Origin: Antedon bifida
Taxonomy: Eukaryota; Echinodermata; Crinoidea; Comatulida; Antedonidae
Direction: 5' to 3'
DNA: 64,000 nt
NCBI GenBank assembly: GCA_963402885.1
Contig: OY727096.1
Location: 9,929,501 to 9,993,500, forward strand
Each line of letters begins with the position of its first letter. Position 1 is the first letter of the stretch. The notes beneath the pieces were generated by a model, which did no database searches, had not been told where the DNA came from, and worked only from the letters and a program-made list of their open reading frames with translations. A program made the position numbers and the translations under genes. Positions 24,330 through 33,830 of this stretch are shown here, piece after piece.

Positions 24330-24850
24330 ATTGTTCAACAACCAGGCCTAGCTAGGCCTAACAATACATTTAGGAAGACCACCCGAAACAATTCGTCTTG
24401 TAAGTAAGGCCCTATAGAATAATTTTAGACCTGAGTGAGATGATGGTTAGCCCCTAGCCTAACTAATAATAAGGCCTGCCCCTACTTGTAGTAGTAGGCC
24501 TAGGCCTACTACCTACTACTAATAAAACTATAGTCTAGGCTAGCCCAGGCCCTGCAGGCCCCCTGCCTAGCTATAGTATAGGCCTAGGTTAGGCCTAGGC
24601 CCTATAGTAGTAGGCCTTTCGCTCCTCAGTTTCTCTCGAGCTTACCCATTAAAAAAAAAACATTCACACGCTGGTGAGTGGCCGACCATGAAGTTTAATA
24701 TGCCTAGGCTAGCTAGTTAGGTGCAAAAAGTACAGTGTGGTAGCGCCCTGCCTGGCTGGGCCTAGCCTCTAGTCTGGCTAATAAGTAGGATATGCCTAGG
24801 CCTAGTAACTGTATAGTAACAGTACAGTAGTGGTAGTAGGTTAAATAGTC
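24330..24850. repeat. Dense TAGGCCTA / CCTAGGCC cluster
   Basis: Overlapping palindromic motifs (TAGGCCTA, CCTAGGCC, GCTAGGCCTA, AGTAGTAGGCC) occupy much of this block, which is richer in G and C than its surroundings. The motif is found throughout the window, but nowhere else at this density. It may be a degenerate simple repeat built on TAGGCC. No gene is evident. Confidence 0.65.
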
Positions 24851-26069
24851 TTGCGAACCCCTTACCAACTATAATCTAGCCTAAGCCTATACTATTAGAG
24901 GCACTGTAGAGGCTACTGTAGGCATAGAAATAGACTATGATATTTGTTTAATAATAATGGTTTGCAGTAGACACTGGTTCATAATCTGCCTATTCTATAG
25001 GCATAGTATCAATAATAATTATCAATAATATAGTTGCAAGTCTGCCTCCCTTAACAAAATACCCTCACTCCATCCACCAACACCCACGTATAGATGGGAC
25101 AGTCTACTCTTTTTTCACGTTAGGCTCAATACCTTTATAAAAAATCATGAAATACAATAATGTCGTATATATCATCATCATACATCATTTTTTATAATCA
25201 ACATTGCATACTGTCTTTCTCTATCTATTATAGCGACAGTCTGAAATTCCAAATCAATTTAGAAAATACAATATCACATGTTCTCACGTTTTGCACGTAC
25301 AAGAAAATAGCGAAAGAAACTCAAACGCAGTTAGCATGATAGATTAGCTACTAAACACACAACAATACGATTTACTTTTTTAAAAAACAACACCACTGAT
25401 TATACTATTCTCTCTATTAGCCTAATATTATACCAACGACAAATTCTTAAATTGTGAATATTATTTTAAGAGAAAGTCATGTTTTTTTCCTGCGGTGATT
25501 TATGTACGTTATGTTATATCTTATAATGCCTCGGACGGGCCTACAGTAGACTCCTGTAGCTGAGTTATTTATTTATAAATTAAATGTTTCAGAGCCGATC
25601 TGTGTATAGAATAATAGTAGCCTAGCAACCATGTTAAAATTGTTGTTTCAGAAATGTTTTGCTACTCTTTAATTAGAGTGTACTGTAAACAATAATTTTA
25701 TGTCAAACATTTTACAATGAGTAACATGATATTAATATTGTAACATTAAAAGGTGAATACAATATTGATGGTATGCATTCATTGTGCAAGGAGATACCGG
25801 TAATATTGTACGAAAGCCTAATCCTGACACATGAGTAGGCCTATACATATTTTCAATGTTATATCCGACATAACTATGTCGAAATTTTGAAATAGTTGTT
25901 GGCCTTTTTTATTTTACTATGTCGAAATTTCGACAATTAGCTATAACAAGTAGTAAATCGAATTTTCAACATAGCTAGGAAGTTAAAAAAGAAGAAAAAA
26001 AACAAAACAATTAGACTATAATCTAGAAAAAACAAGGCCATACATGGCTGCAGTTTCAAATTTTAGTTA
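24851..26069. other. AT-rich intergenic DNA, no gene recognised
   Basis: The only structure noted is ATGTCGAAATTTCGACA near 25919-25935 with a partial match (CTATGTCGAAATTTT) at about 25874. This suggests a short degenerate inverted or repeated motif. Confidence 0.5.
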
Positions 26070-26146
26070 CTGTTTGCCGACCGATCGACCGACCAACCGA
26101 CCGACATAGTGAACTGTAAAGTTGCGTTTGCTCGCGACTAAAAAAC
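26070..26146 (-). repeat. GTCT-type microsatellite repeat, copy 2 (inverted)
   Basis: Read on the minus strand it runs TTTTTTAGTCGCGAGC, a short spacer, CACTATGTCGGTCGGTTGGT and then CGGT units, matching the head and tail of 22671-22790. The hairpin arm is only partly preserved. Confidence 0.7.
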
Positions 26147-27043
26147 ACAGTGCACATTGGTCGCCGTCATTTTAGCCGCCAAGAACAGTTAGGCCTATAA
26201 CGCCTAAAGTCCCAGTAGTCCATCAATGTCTAATAATAGTGTTTAAAAAAAGAAGTATATTTCATAACGGCTGTTTGTTAAATTCAAATAAAAGGTTGTC
26301 TCCCAATCCTCGATCGTCTGTAGCGTCTCAGAGATACAGTATAGAGGCCCGGGCTAGGCCTACATTACTACCCATCCCCCAGCTTGGTTCCAAATAGGAC
26401 ACAGTGCAAGGACGCAATGCAAGTGATTTGGCCAATCACAAGCAATGTATAATCCTGTCAACAAAAACTGTCAACTGGTCAACTAGCTTTTAGAGACGAT
26501 GTATAAAGATTGGTGTCAGGGTGGGGAGTGTGTACCGTTAGGCCATACCGTACTAAATTGTATTCCTTACGCGCTTATCATGCGGCATAGAATAATTACA
26601 GTATTAAAAATCAAATACAAAGTAAACCGAATAGATTGTTCTTTTGTAGATTCTGTATCCACTGATGTGTGACAGATACATATTGGATGAATCGTAGAGA
26701 GCAGAAGTTCATCATTTGGAAAATAATATTTCGTTGTTGAAGGTCGACAAAGCAGAACAACTGATATTTGACAATATCATAGGCTGAAGCTCGTTTCCGC
26801 GTGTGTGTCATCATTATCGTGTTCATCCGTCCGGGCACGGTTACTTCCCCTGGACAGCTTTTAATCCCTCTGTGCGGTCATTCCATTACAAGATTGATAT
26901 TAAAACCAGGTAAGTTAACATTAATGTTTAAAATTCCAATTAAGGTAGTGTATAGTAATTAAGATGTGAGAGATGCCTGCACGGGATTTGTAATGTAGGC
27001 CTAGGCTCATTCCACGAGTAGGCCTACTAACTGCGCTATCTAT
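26147..27043. other. Intergenic DNA, no gene recognised
   Basis: There is a GC-richer patch at 26330-26440 with a CCAAT box in TTGGCCAATCAC. It is promoter-like only in composition, and no coding sequence follows. Confidence 0.45.
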
Positions 27044-27045
27044 TA

Positions 27046-27210
27046 CAGTAGAACCCCTCCTGTTGGGACACCTGTATTCAGGGGTCACCCCTATAAATAA
27101 TTATAAGGAGACAATTTACTGTGAAACGAACAAGGAGCAATATGTTTAAACATTATGGTAAACTCAGATTCAGGGAAACCTCTATTAAGAGGTCACGAGG
27201 GGTTCTACTG
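27046..27210. mobile_element. Miniature Tc1/mariner-type element
   Basis: 165 bp bounded by perfect 14-bp inverted ends, CAGTAGAACCCCTC and GAGGGGTTCTACTG. It is flanked by TA on both sides (27044-27045 and 27211-27212). A TA target duplication and a CAGT start are typical of the Tc1/mariner superfamily. The interior has a GGGACACCTGTATTCAGGGG-like region but no coding capacity. A diverged relative of about the same length lies at 52594-52757, and a lone right end is seen near 37990. Confidence 0.85.
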
Positions 27211-27295
27211 TATTCATGCTATATGTTTGTCCACAATAAGCCCTTGTTGTCGGGTCCAACGCCGCAGCTGCCCGCTCTAAATTCTTGCCATTCTT

Positions 27296-27312
27296 AAAGT
27301 ACAGCGGACAAT
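27296..27312. repeat. Left target-site duplication of the short retroposon
   Basis: AAAGTACAGCGGACAAT is repeated exactly at 27418-27434, on either side of the inserted sequence. The first three A's may belong to the poly(A) tail on the right side. Confidence 0.85.
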
Positions 27313-27417
27313 AAGAATAACAATGAATAGTCATTAATATTATTAGAAATAATTGTATTAATCTGTTGATGAAATGAAATGAATAAATAGTGGTTAACGC
27401 CACAAAAGAGAAAAAAA
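27313..27417 (+). mobile_element. Short poly(A)-tailed retroposon, copy 1
   Basis: A 105-bp insert ends in a small hairpin (GTGGTTAACGCCAC), then AAAAGAG and a run of A. It sits between 17-bp direct repeats. Long target duplications plus an A tail are the signature of LINE-mediated retroposition. The copy at 53229-53342 has the same tail, ACCACAAAAGAG followed by A. The body is too short to code, so this is either a very short SINE or a 5'-truncated LINE end. It probably moved using the reverse transcriptase of a LINE that shares this 3' end. Confidence 0.8.
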
Positions 27418-27434
27418 AAAGTACAGCGGACAAT
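27418..27434. repeat. Right target-site duplication of the short retroposon
   Basis: This is an exact repeat of the left flank, followed by TAATAC in place of the AAGAATAAC that follows the left copy. Confidence 0.85.
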
Positions 27435-30059
27435 TAATACATTATTTGGACGAAGCGCACATGTATATGTAACATTGAAACGGACGTTAGCATTAGTGAA
27501 CGTATTACTTTGCGTGAGGCTGTTGCATCTCCATAAAGAAAAAAAACCATATTATTTTTATACTTCAATTTACAAATAGCATTTCAGTAAGAATATCGAT
27601 ATCAATATTATAATAATTGTTTTATATTTATGGAATAGGCATTGCTTTTACAAATTTTGTTTAAAATATATGCTCAGAATGATATAATTTTCTAATTGTA
27701 TATGTTTAATACATTTTAAACAACTGCAGTCTTCTAACCATGAGTAGTGTAATAATAGTAGTAATACGAAACGAATACACGGCTAATTGCCTGCTATTCT
27801 ACTATACAGTATTAACTGAGTTAATCAAAATGACCACGGATGAAAGCTCTTGGATTAATTATACACTGGTCAAAAGTGCTCACCCTATCTGTATTACATT
27901 TGTATGCGTTTGTGTATTCATTGCAAATGAAACGTTGTGTGATACACATTATATGTGTTGGTGAATGTGTTTGAGTGTTGTTTAATTGTCAAATTCAATT
28001 AAATGCATTATCTTTTTCATTGTTGTGTACTAATCGAATACAGCACATCAATGTATTGTGAGCTTATTACTGTACCTCATTACGCAATACATTATATTTT
28101 AATATATGTACGTGCATTATTAGTATACTAATCGATGAATATTATACCGTACAGAATGCAGTATAACCTTTATAATCGGGAACCCGGAGCGTGTCCCGTT
28201 GATAGAGGTATAACCTAAGGGTTGCCCGTAGTGTTAAAACATACATTTCCCCTCGTTCGTCCCTGGTGACTACAGTATAAGGACAGTCTCCACTGTATGG
28301 GTGTCCCAGAAAAGATAAATTTTATTTAATAACTATTTTGAAAGTGACAGTCCTTTCGAGTCGTGTTTGATGTTATTGATTTGTTTAAAAACTTAGAAAT
28401 TCCATCGATCAAATGACCAATTGGTCAATAAATAAAAAGTAGGCCTAATTACTTCGTCGACGTCTTTTTGCGTCACAGTAAGCATGTTTGCGTCTACAGT
28501 ATGTATTTTTGCGTCTAAAGTAAGGATGTTTGCGTCTCCATTAAAAAAAAGATATGTTTGCTTTTATACGTCTCTATTAAGTAACACTCCACTACTGTTA
28601 AGTAACACTCCACTACTTTTCAATAGAAACTAGTTATTTACAATGTAAATTTCCCATAGACCACAGTAAAATACTCGTTTGCATTTTCAGACCTCACAGA
28701 CTCTAAAGCCCTGTCTCAAAAGTGTTGTTTGCCTGGCCCTTTCTTCCACGATAGTTATAAAATCCTTATGTTCTTAGTTAAGTAGTTTACATTTAACGAC
28801 TAGAGATAAATAAGAATATAAAAGTTGTTATTTCTTTTGATATTTCTTTCATTTCATGTTGTACTTCTACACAATATTGAGTACATATTGTAATTCATAC
28901 CGATGTCTTCAGTGGTTTATCAAACATAAATGAGACTGAGGGGCCGGAAAATTAGTGTTTATACTACCTCGTCTTGTACTATAATTTACTCTGCTATTTT
29001 TTCCTCAAAATATAGGCCTAAATATTTTATTGCAAATACCCCGAACAGTTACTTATATTTTGAACGGTTTCAACTTCATGTAAGAATTTCCCCAACTTTC
29101 TTCCCGTAGTGTATACCTCTCAAATTGCCCTCCCCTCTTTTGGCGCGCTACACTAATTGGAGTACATACACTATTATTGTATTTATTTTATTTTTAGTAA
29201 CAATGTCAATTGAGTTTACTGACATTGCCAGAAATTAATCATCACATTTAAGTTGACCTGTTGACTAACAGTTGTGATATTACTCAAGTCACTCGTCAGT
29301 TTGCTTAAAAGTGGAGTGATACAAACACATTGTCTTAATAATACGGTTTTGATGTAGTATAAAGTCAAACCATTTCCAAAATATCCGCCTGTAAGTAGTA
29401 TAGCATTTTCTCCCATCTAAGCCGAAGAGAATTGGCATTATATCATAATTCTCTGTATCGGTTTCCCAGTCAAACAAGTTATAGTTTATACCCACAAAAA
29501 ATGAAAATGGTGTAGGCCCTAATACAAATCAGTAACGACAATGTCATGGAGGCTACTGAGTGTTTGAATTGACAACGTACTGTAGGCCGCTTAATTTAAT
29601 GTTTTTTATATTGAGTGAGATTTATTGTTATGCATATACAACTCGTATAAAACACATTTAAAACCATTTCAAGTTCATCAATTTATTTGAATAGAGTGCC
29701 TCTTTAACTTATGGGAATATGTTACGATAGACGGTTTTATTACGATTACATTAGTCTAATTTGTTTGTAATATCTCAGCGTGAACTTTCCTATAATATCA
29801 GTTTTGATGTGTCATGAGATTTATAACTTAGCGTATGTCGATATAGAGTTAGAATATCACCTGTATTCAATATTTAAAAGACACATATACATTTTTGTAA
29901 ACACAATTGTATCCTACAATGCGTTGACCTGTCTATTAAAATGCACACAACAAAATTGATGTCGATATGATAAATATGACTACTAAAACGTTAAGACAAA
30001 CATATAAGGGTATGTGCATGTGACAAGTGTTGTAATTTGTATGATCGCCTGTGTGAGAG
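27435..30059. other. Intergenic DNA with small tandem repeats
   Basis: At 28467-28545 there are four units of about 20-21 bp (TTTGCGTCTACAGTAAG type). At 28578-28619 a 21-bp unit, TTAAGTAACACTCCACTACTG, occurs twice. Around 28180-28310, GTGTCCC and GGACAGTC motifs recall the decayed interior of the Tc1/mariner miniature family. No gene is recognised. Confidence 0.5.
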
Positions 30060-31880
30060 TGAACGAGGTTGCTACATGGTGGTGGTTGTAAAGGTGACGG
30101 CTTGGCGAGGGTGGATATGTGGGGTGCATGGTTTTGAGGTTGACTAGTGAGGGTGATATAGATGTGGTGGTGGTTGTGAGGCTAACTGTTGAGGTGATGG
30201 AGATGAGGTGGTGGTTGTTAGGTTGACTGTTGAGGGGGATGGAGATGAGGTGGTGGTTGTTAGGTTGACTGTTGAGGGTGATGGAGATGATGTGGTGGTT
30301 GTTAGGTTGACTGTTGAGGGGGATGGAGATGAGGTGGCGGTTGTGAGGTTGACTGTTGAAGGTGATGGAGATGAGGTGGTGGTTGTGAGGTTGACTGTTG
30401 AGGTGATGGAGATGAGGTGGTGGTTGTGAGGTTGACTGTTGAGGGTGATGGAGTCGGAGGTGGTGGTTGTAAGGTTGACTGTTGATGATGATGGAGATGA
30501 GGTGGCGGTTGTGAGGTTGACTGTTGAGGGTGATGTAGATGAGGTGGTAGTTGTGAGGTTGACTGTTGAGGGTGATAGAGATGAGGTGGTGGTTGTGAGG
30601 TTGACTGTTGAGGTGATGGAGATGATGTGTTGGTTGTGAGGCTAACTGTTGAGGGTGATGGAGATGAGGTGGTGGTTGTGAGGTTGACTGTTGAGGGTGA
30701 TGTAGATGATGTGGTGGTTGTTAGGTTGACTGTTGAGGGTGATGTAGATGAGGTGGTGGTTGTGAGGTTGATTGTTGAGGGTGATGGAGATGAGGTGGTG
30801 GTTGTGAGGTTGACTGTTGAGGGTGATGTAGATGATGTGGTGGTTGTTAGGTTGACTGTTGAGGGTGATGTAGATGAGGTGGTGGTTGTGAGGTTGACTG
30901 TTGAGGGTGATGTACATGAGGTGGTGGTTGTGAGGTTGACTTTTGAGGGTGATGTAGATGAGGTAGTGGTTGTAAGGTTGACTGTTGAGGGTGATGTAGA
31001 TGAGGTGGTGGTTGTGAGGTTGACTGTTGAGGGTGATGTAGATGATGTGGTGGTTGTTAGGTTGACTGTTGAGGGTGATGTAGATGAGGTGGTGGTTGTG
31101 AGGTTGATTGTTGAGGGTGATGGAGATGAGGTGGTGGTTGTGAGGTTGACTGTTGAGGGTGATGTAGATGATGTGGTGGTTGTTAGGTTGACTGTTGAGG
31201 GTGATGTAGATGAGGTGGTGGTTGTGAGGTTGACTGTTGAGGGTGATGTAGATGAGGTGGTGGTTGTGAGGTTGACTTTTGAGGGTGATGTAGATGAGGT
31301 AGTGGTTGTAAGGTTGACTGTTGAGGGTGATGTAGATGAGGTGGTGGTTGTGAGGTTGACTGTTGAGGGTGATGTAGATGAGGTGGTGGTTGTAAGGTTG
31401 ACTGTTGGGGTGATGGAGATGAGGTGGTGGTTGTAAGGTTGACTGTTGTAGGTGATGGAGATGAGGTGGTGGTTGTGAGGTTGACTGTTGAGGGTGATGA
31501 AGATGAGGTGGTGGTTGTAAGGTTGACTGTTGGGGGTGATGGAGATGAGGTGGTTGTAAGGTTGACTGTTGAAGGTGATGGAGATGAGGTGGTGGTTGTG
31601 AGGTTGACTGTTGAGGGTGATGGAGATGAGGTGGTGGTTGTGAGGTTGACTGTTGAGGTGATGGAGATGATGTAATGGTTGTGAGGTTGACTGTTGAGGG
31701 CGATGGAGACGAGGTGGCGGTTGTGACGTTGACTGTTGAGGTGATTGAGATGAGGAGGTGATTGTGAGGTTGACTGTAGAGGGTGATAGAGATGAGGTGG
31801 TGGTTGTGAGACATGGAGGTTGATGGATATGAGATAGTTGTTGTGAGACATGCTGAGGGTGATGGAGATGAAGTGGTGAT
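30060..31880. repeat. 42-bp minisatellite with 336-bp higher-order period
   Basis: About 43 head-to-tail units have cores TGGTGGTTGTGAGGTTGACT and GTTGAGGGTGATGGAGATGA. Variant units mark a longer period: a GATTGTTGAGG unit at 30768 recurs at 31104, exactly 336 bp or 8 units later, with GTAGATGATG and ACTTTTGAGG variants in the same order. The central part therefore grew by copying 8-unit blocks. Units are stop-free in several frames, giving VVVVRLTVEGDGDE on the plus strand and LNSQPHNHHLIYIT or PQQSTSQPPPHLHH on the minus strand, with a 421-residue minus-strand frame. Units of 39-41 bp break these frames at several points, and no start context, signal sequence or flanking exon is seen. Coding is unlikely. 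Confidence 0.95.
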
Positions 31881-32354
31881 CAAAACCATTTGGATATGCA
31901 AAATCAAAATGGCCTATTCGACATCAATTGTTAAACAATTTTATTTTTATCTTTAAGATTAATATATTCACATATCAAGTACTGTCACCCATTTCCTGTC
32001 CTCTTCACACATATGATACATCTAACCTTCTCACTATGAAACATATCGATTACACTGTGAATTAATCAACGTCTTACTTTTTGTTATTGAATGTATATAA
32101 TTTCTTTGAAACATATCTTACATAGTTTTTGCCTTTTCAAAAATATGTTGGCGATTAAAATAAAAGATAAAACGCATTGGATACTTTATCATTTAGTGAC
32201 CTTGTTTCCTAGACTAGTCCTAATGAAATGTTGTCTTTAGTTTTCATCCGAGAAGATATTGAGTGTACTGATTTGCTCATTAGCTATGCTAAATAAAACA
32301 ATATTTTGATATATAAAATTAAGAAAACATCTAACAGTGTATAGTTATTAATGA
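31881..32354. other. AT-rich intergenic DNA, no gene recognised
   Basis: No repeat or coding sequence was recognised between the minisatellite and the miniature element relic. Confidence 0.5.
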
Positions 32355-32685
32355 GATAAACATACTTTTTTCTTACATAAAGAAAGCAAAAGAAATTAGG
32401 AAAGTTTTCATTCTATAACTAATGTCTGCTGTCTTATTTAAAAAAAACCCAATCAAATGACGTCATGATCAATAAGAACAATACAAGATATCATTGCTCT
32501 TACTAACTATGACGTATTTAATTGAACGTTTGGAAATATTATTTTCATCAAAGAAAGTAGTATAGTATAGGGGAGTTTTCCTATAGTTCTGGAGGAACAC
32601 TTTTTAGATTTCTTTTGTTTTATGTATATGAAAAATGTATAATCCATTCATTGTCGATCGTTATAGTCCTAGTGTAAATGGGCCT
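32355..32685. mobile_element. Decayed TTAA-type miniature element (AGGCCCATTT family)
   Basis: This is a diverged copy of the intact element at 45017-45362. They share AAAAGAAATTAG, CCAATCAAATGACGTCATGA, TTTTCATCAAAGAAAG-like and CTATAGTTCTGGA-like blocks. The right end GTCGATCGTTATAGTCCTAG then GTGTAAATGGGCCT is well kept and followed by TTAG, a decayed TTAA. The left inverted repeat has been lost or scrambled. This older copy shows the family has been present for some time. Confidence 0.8.
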
Positions 32686-32979
32686 TTAGCGACGTCGACA
32701 CCGATTGCAGATTTTTTTTACAGGACAGGTCTCGTTATGATCATGTATCTTGTAGGAATAAGCACCCGACAGGCTCCGTATATAAGTCATTCGTCACAAG
32801 TTAAAACTGTCAGACGAATAATATTACAGCTACTGTACGTGTAAAACAATATCTTACTATATACTATAATTGTGTTGTTAAAGATAATTCTATTGATCTC
32901 TTTTTTGACCGTTATAATTGTTTTTGTAATAAAATTAGTAAAATTGTATAATTTTGTATTGTTAGATTTTAAGATTTAT

Positions 32980-33070
32980 ATATATTTTTATATGGTATAG
33001 TTTATTCCATTCTGTAAGGGGCGGTTTTCCCGCTGTTGAATGAGTTTGAATAAAATAAAAAATAAAAATA
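32980..33070 (+). mobile_element. LINE-like 3' tail fragment
   Basis: TTCCATTCTGTAAGGGGCGG, a short hairpin (GGGGCGGTTTTCCCGC-like), then TTGAATGAGTTTGAATAAAA and a run of AAAATAAAAA. From memory, several CR1/L2-type non-LTR retrotransposons of invertebrates end in this way. No reverse transcriptase is present, so it is a 5'-truncated remnant. The upstream boundary is uncertain. Confidence 0.45.
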
Positions 33071-33299
33071 CAATTATGAATTTGCCAATGATAAACCTCA
33101 TTACTTGTCTACAATTGAGGGAAAAAATACAAAAACACTTTTCTACATAAACAACATTGATCCCAACTGCCACTCCTTGTTCTTGAACTAATAACCTATT
33201 GTCTAACCTCTCACATTATAAAGTTCCTAATGTATACATTATACTTAAAATCTTACCCTTTTCTGGTAGAACTTATGTAATGTTGTAGGCCAAATTATA
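33071..33299. other. AT-rich DNA, nothing recognised
   Basis: Short AT-rich spacer between the LINE-like tail and repeat copy B. Confidence 0.5.
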
Positions 33300-33830
33300 T
33301 ATAAAACAAGAAATATTTCTTACAAAAAACGCTGCTCACTTATTGACGTAACAGTTTTAAAGATATATTGTCCCTCTGAAAAATATTTTTTATTTCAAAT
33401 TTGTTTTTGAATGTGTCATTTTATTGTCACATAATAGTTATTTTACCTGAAAAAATGTAATTTAAAGCAAAAAATACTTAAATTGTCTGTCAGACAATGG
33501 TTTTTGAGTTATAATTAAATGTTTCCTTTCTCTTTTTATTTATATGTGAACAAATATAAATTGTATTTGTATAATCTGTATTTAATATCAGTCACTTAGT
33601 TTATTTTATTGCTAAGGTCAAGTCTGGGGGTCACTCCACAGCGTGTGAAGTGCAGTGTGAAGTATAATGGGACTCATAAATACCAGAAATGCTTTGGGAT
33701 TTGTCGTCCAGACTCTTTTTCCAGACGTTTTGTGGGCCCATCAGTTGTTACCTATAAATTATAGTCGAGTTTGCATTTTCGCATTTCTGTCATCCGTAGA
33801 TAGATAACTTCTGCTTACTTCCGGTTTATT
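33300..33830 (-). repeat. Dispersed repeat, copy B (minus strand)
   Basis: Read in reverse, it ends in GCAGCGTTTTTTGTAAGAAA like copy A. It contains the ACTATTATGTGACAATAAAA block and the ACGTCTGGAAAAAGAGTCTG middle block at 33709-33730. It also carries the ACTCGACTATAATTTATAG segment otherwise seen only in copy C. That shows copies B and C are closer to each other in the 5' part, while B is closer to A in the 3' part. Confidence 0.8.

Noticed and set aside
30642..31907. 421-residue minus-strand open frame rich in Pro, His, Gln and Ser
   Set aside because: It is the translation of the 42-bp minisatellite. Opposite-strand frames are also open, unit length changes shift the frame elsewhere in the array, and no start context or flanking exon supports coding.
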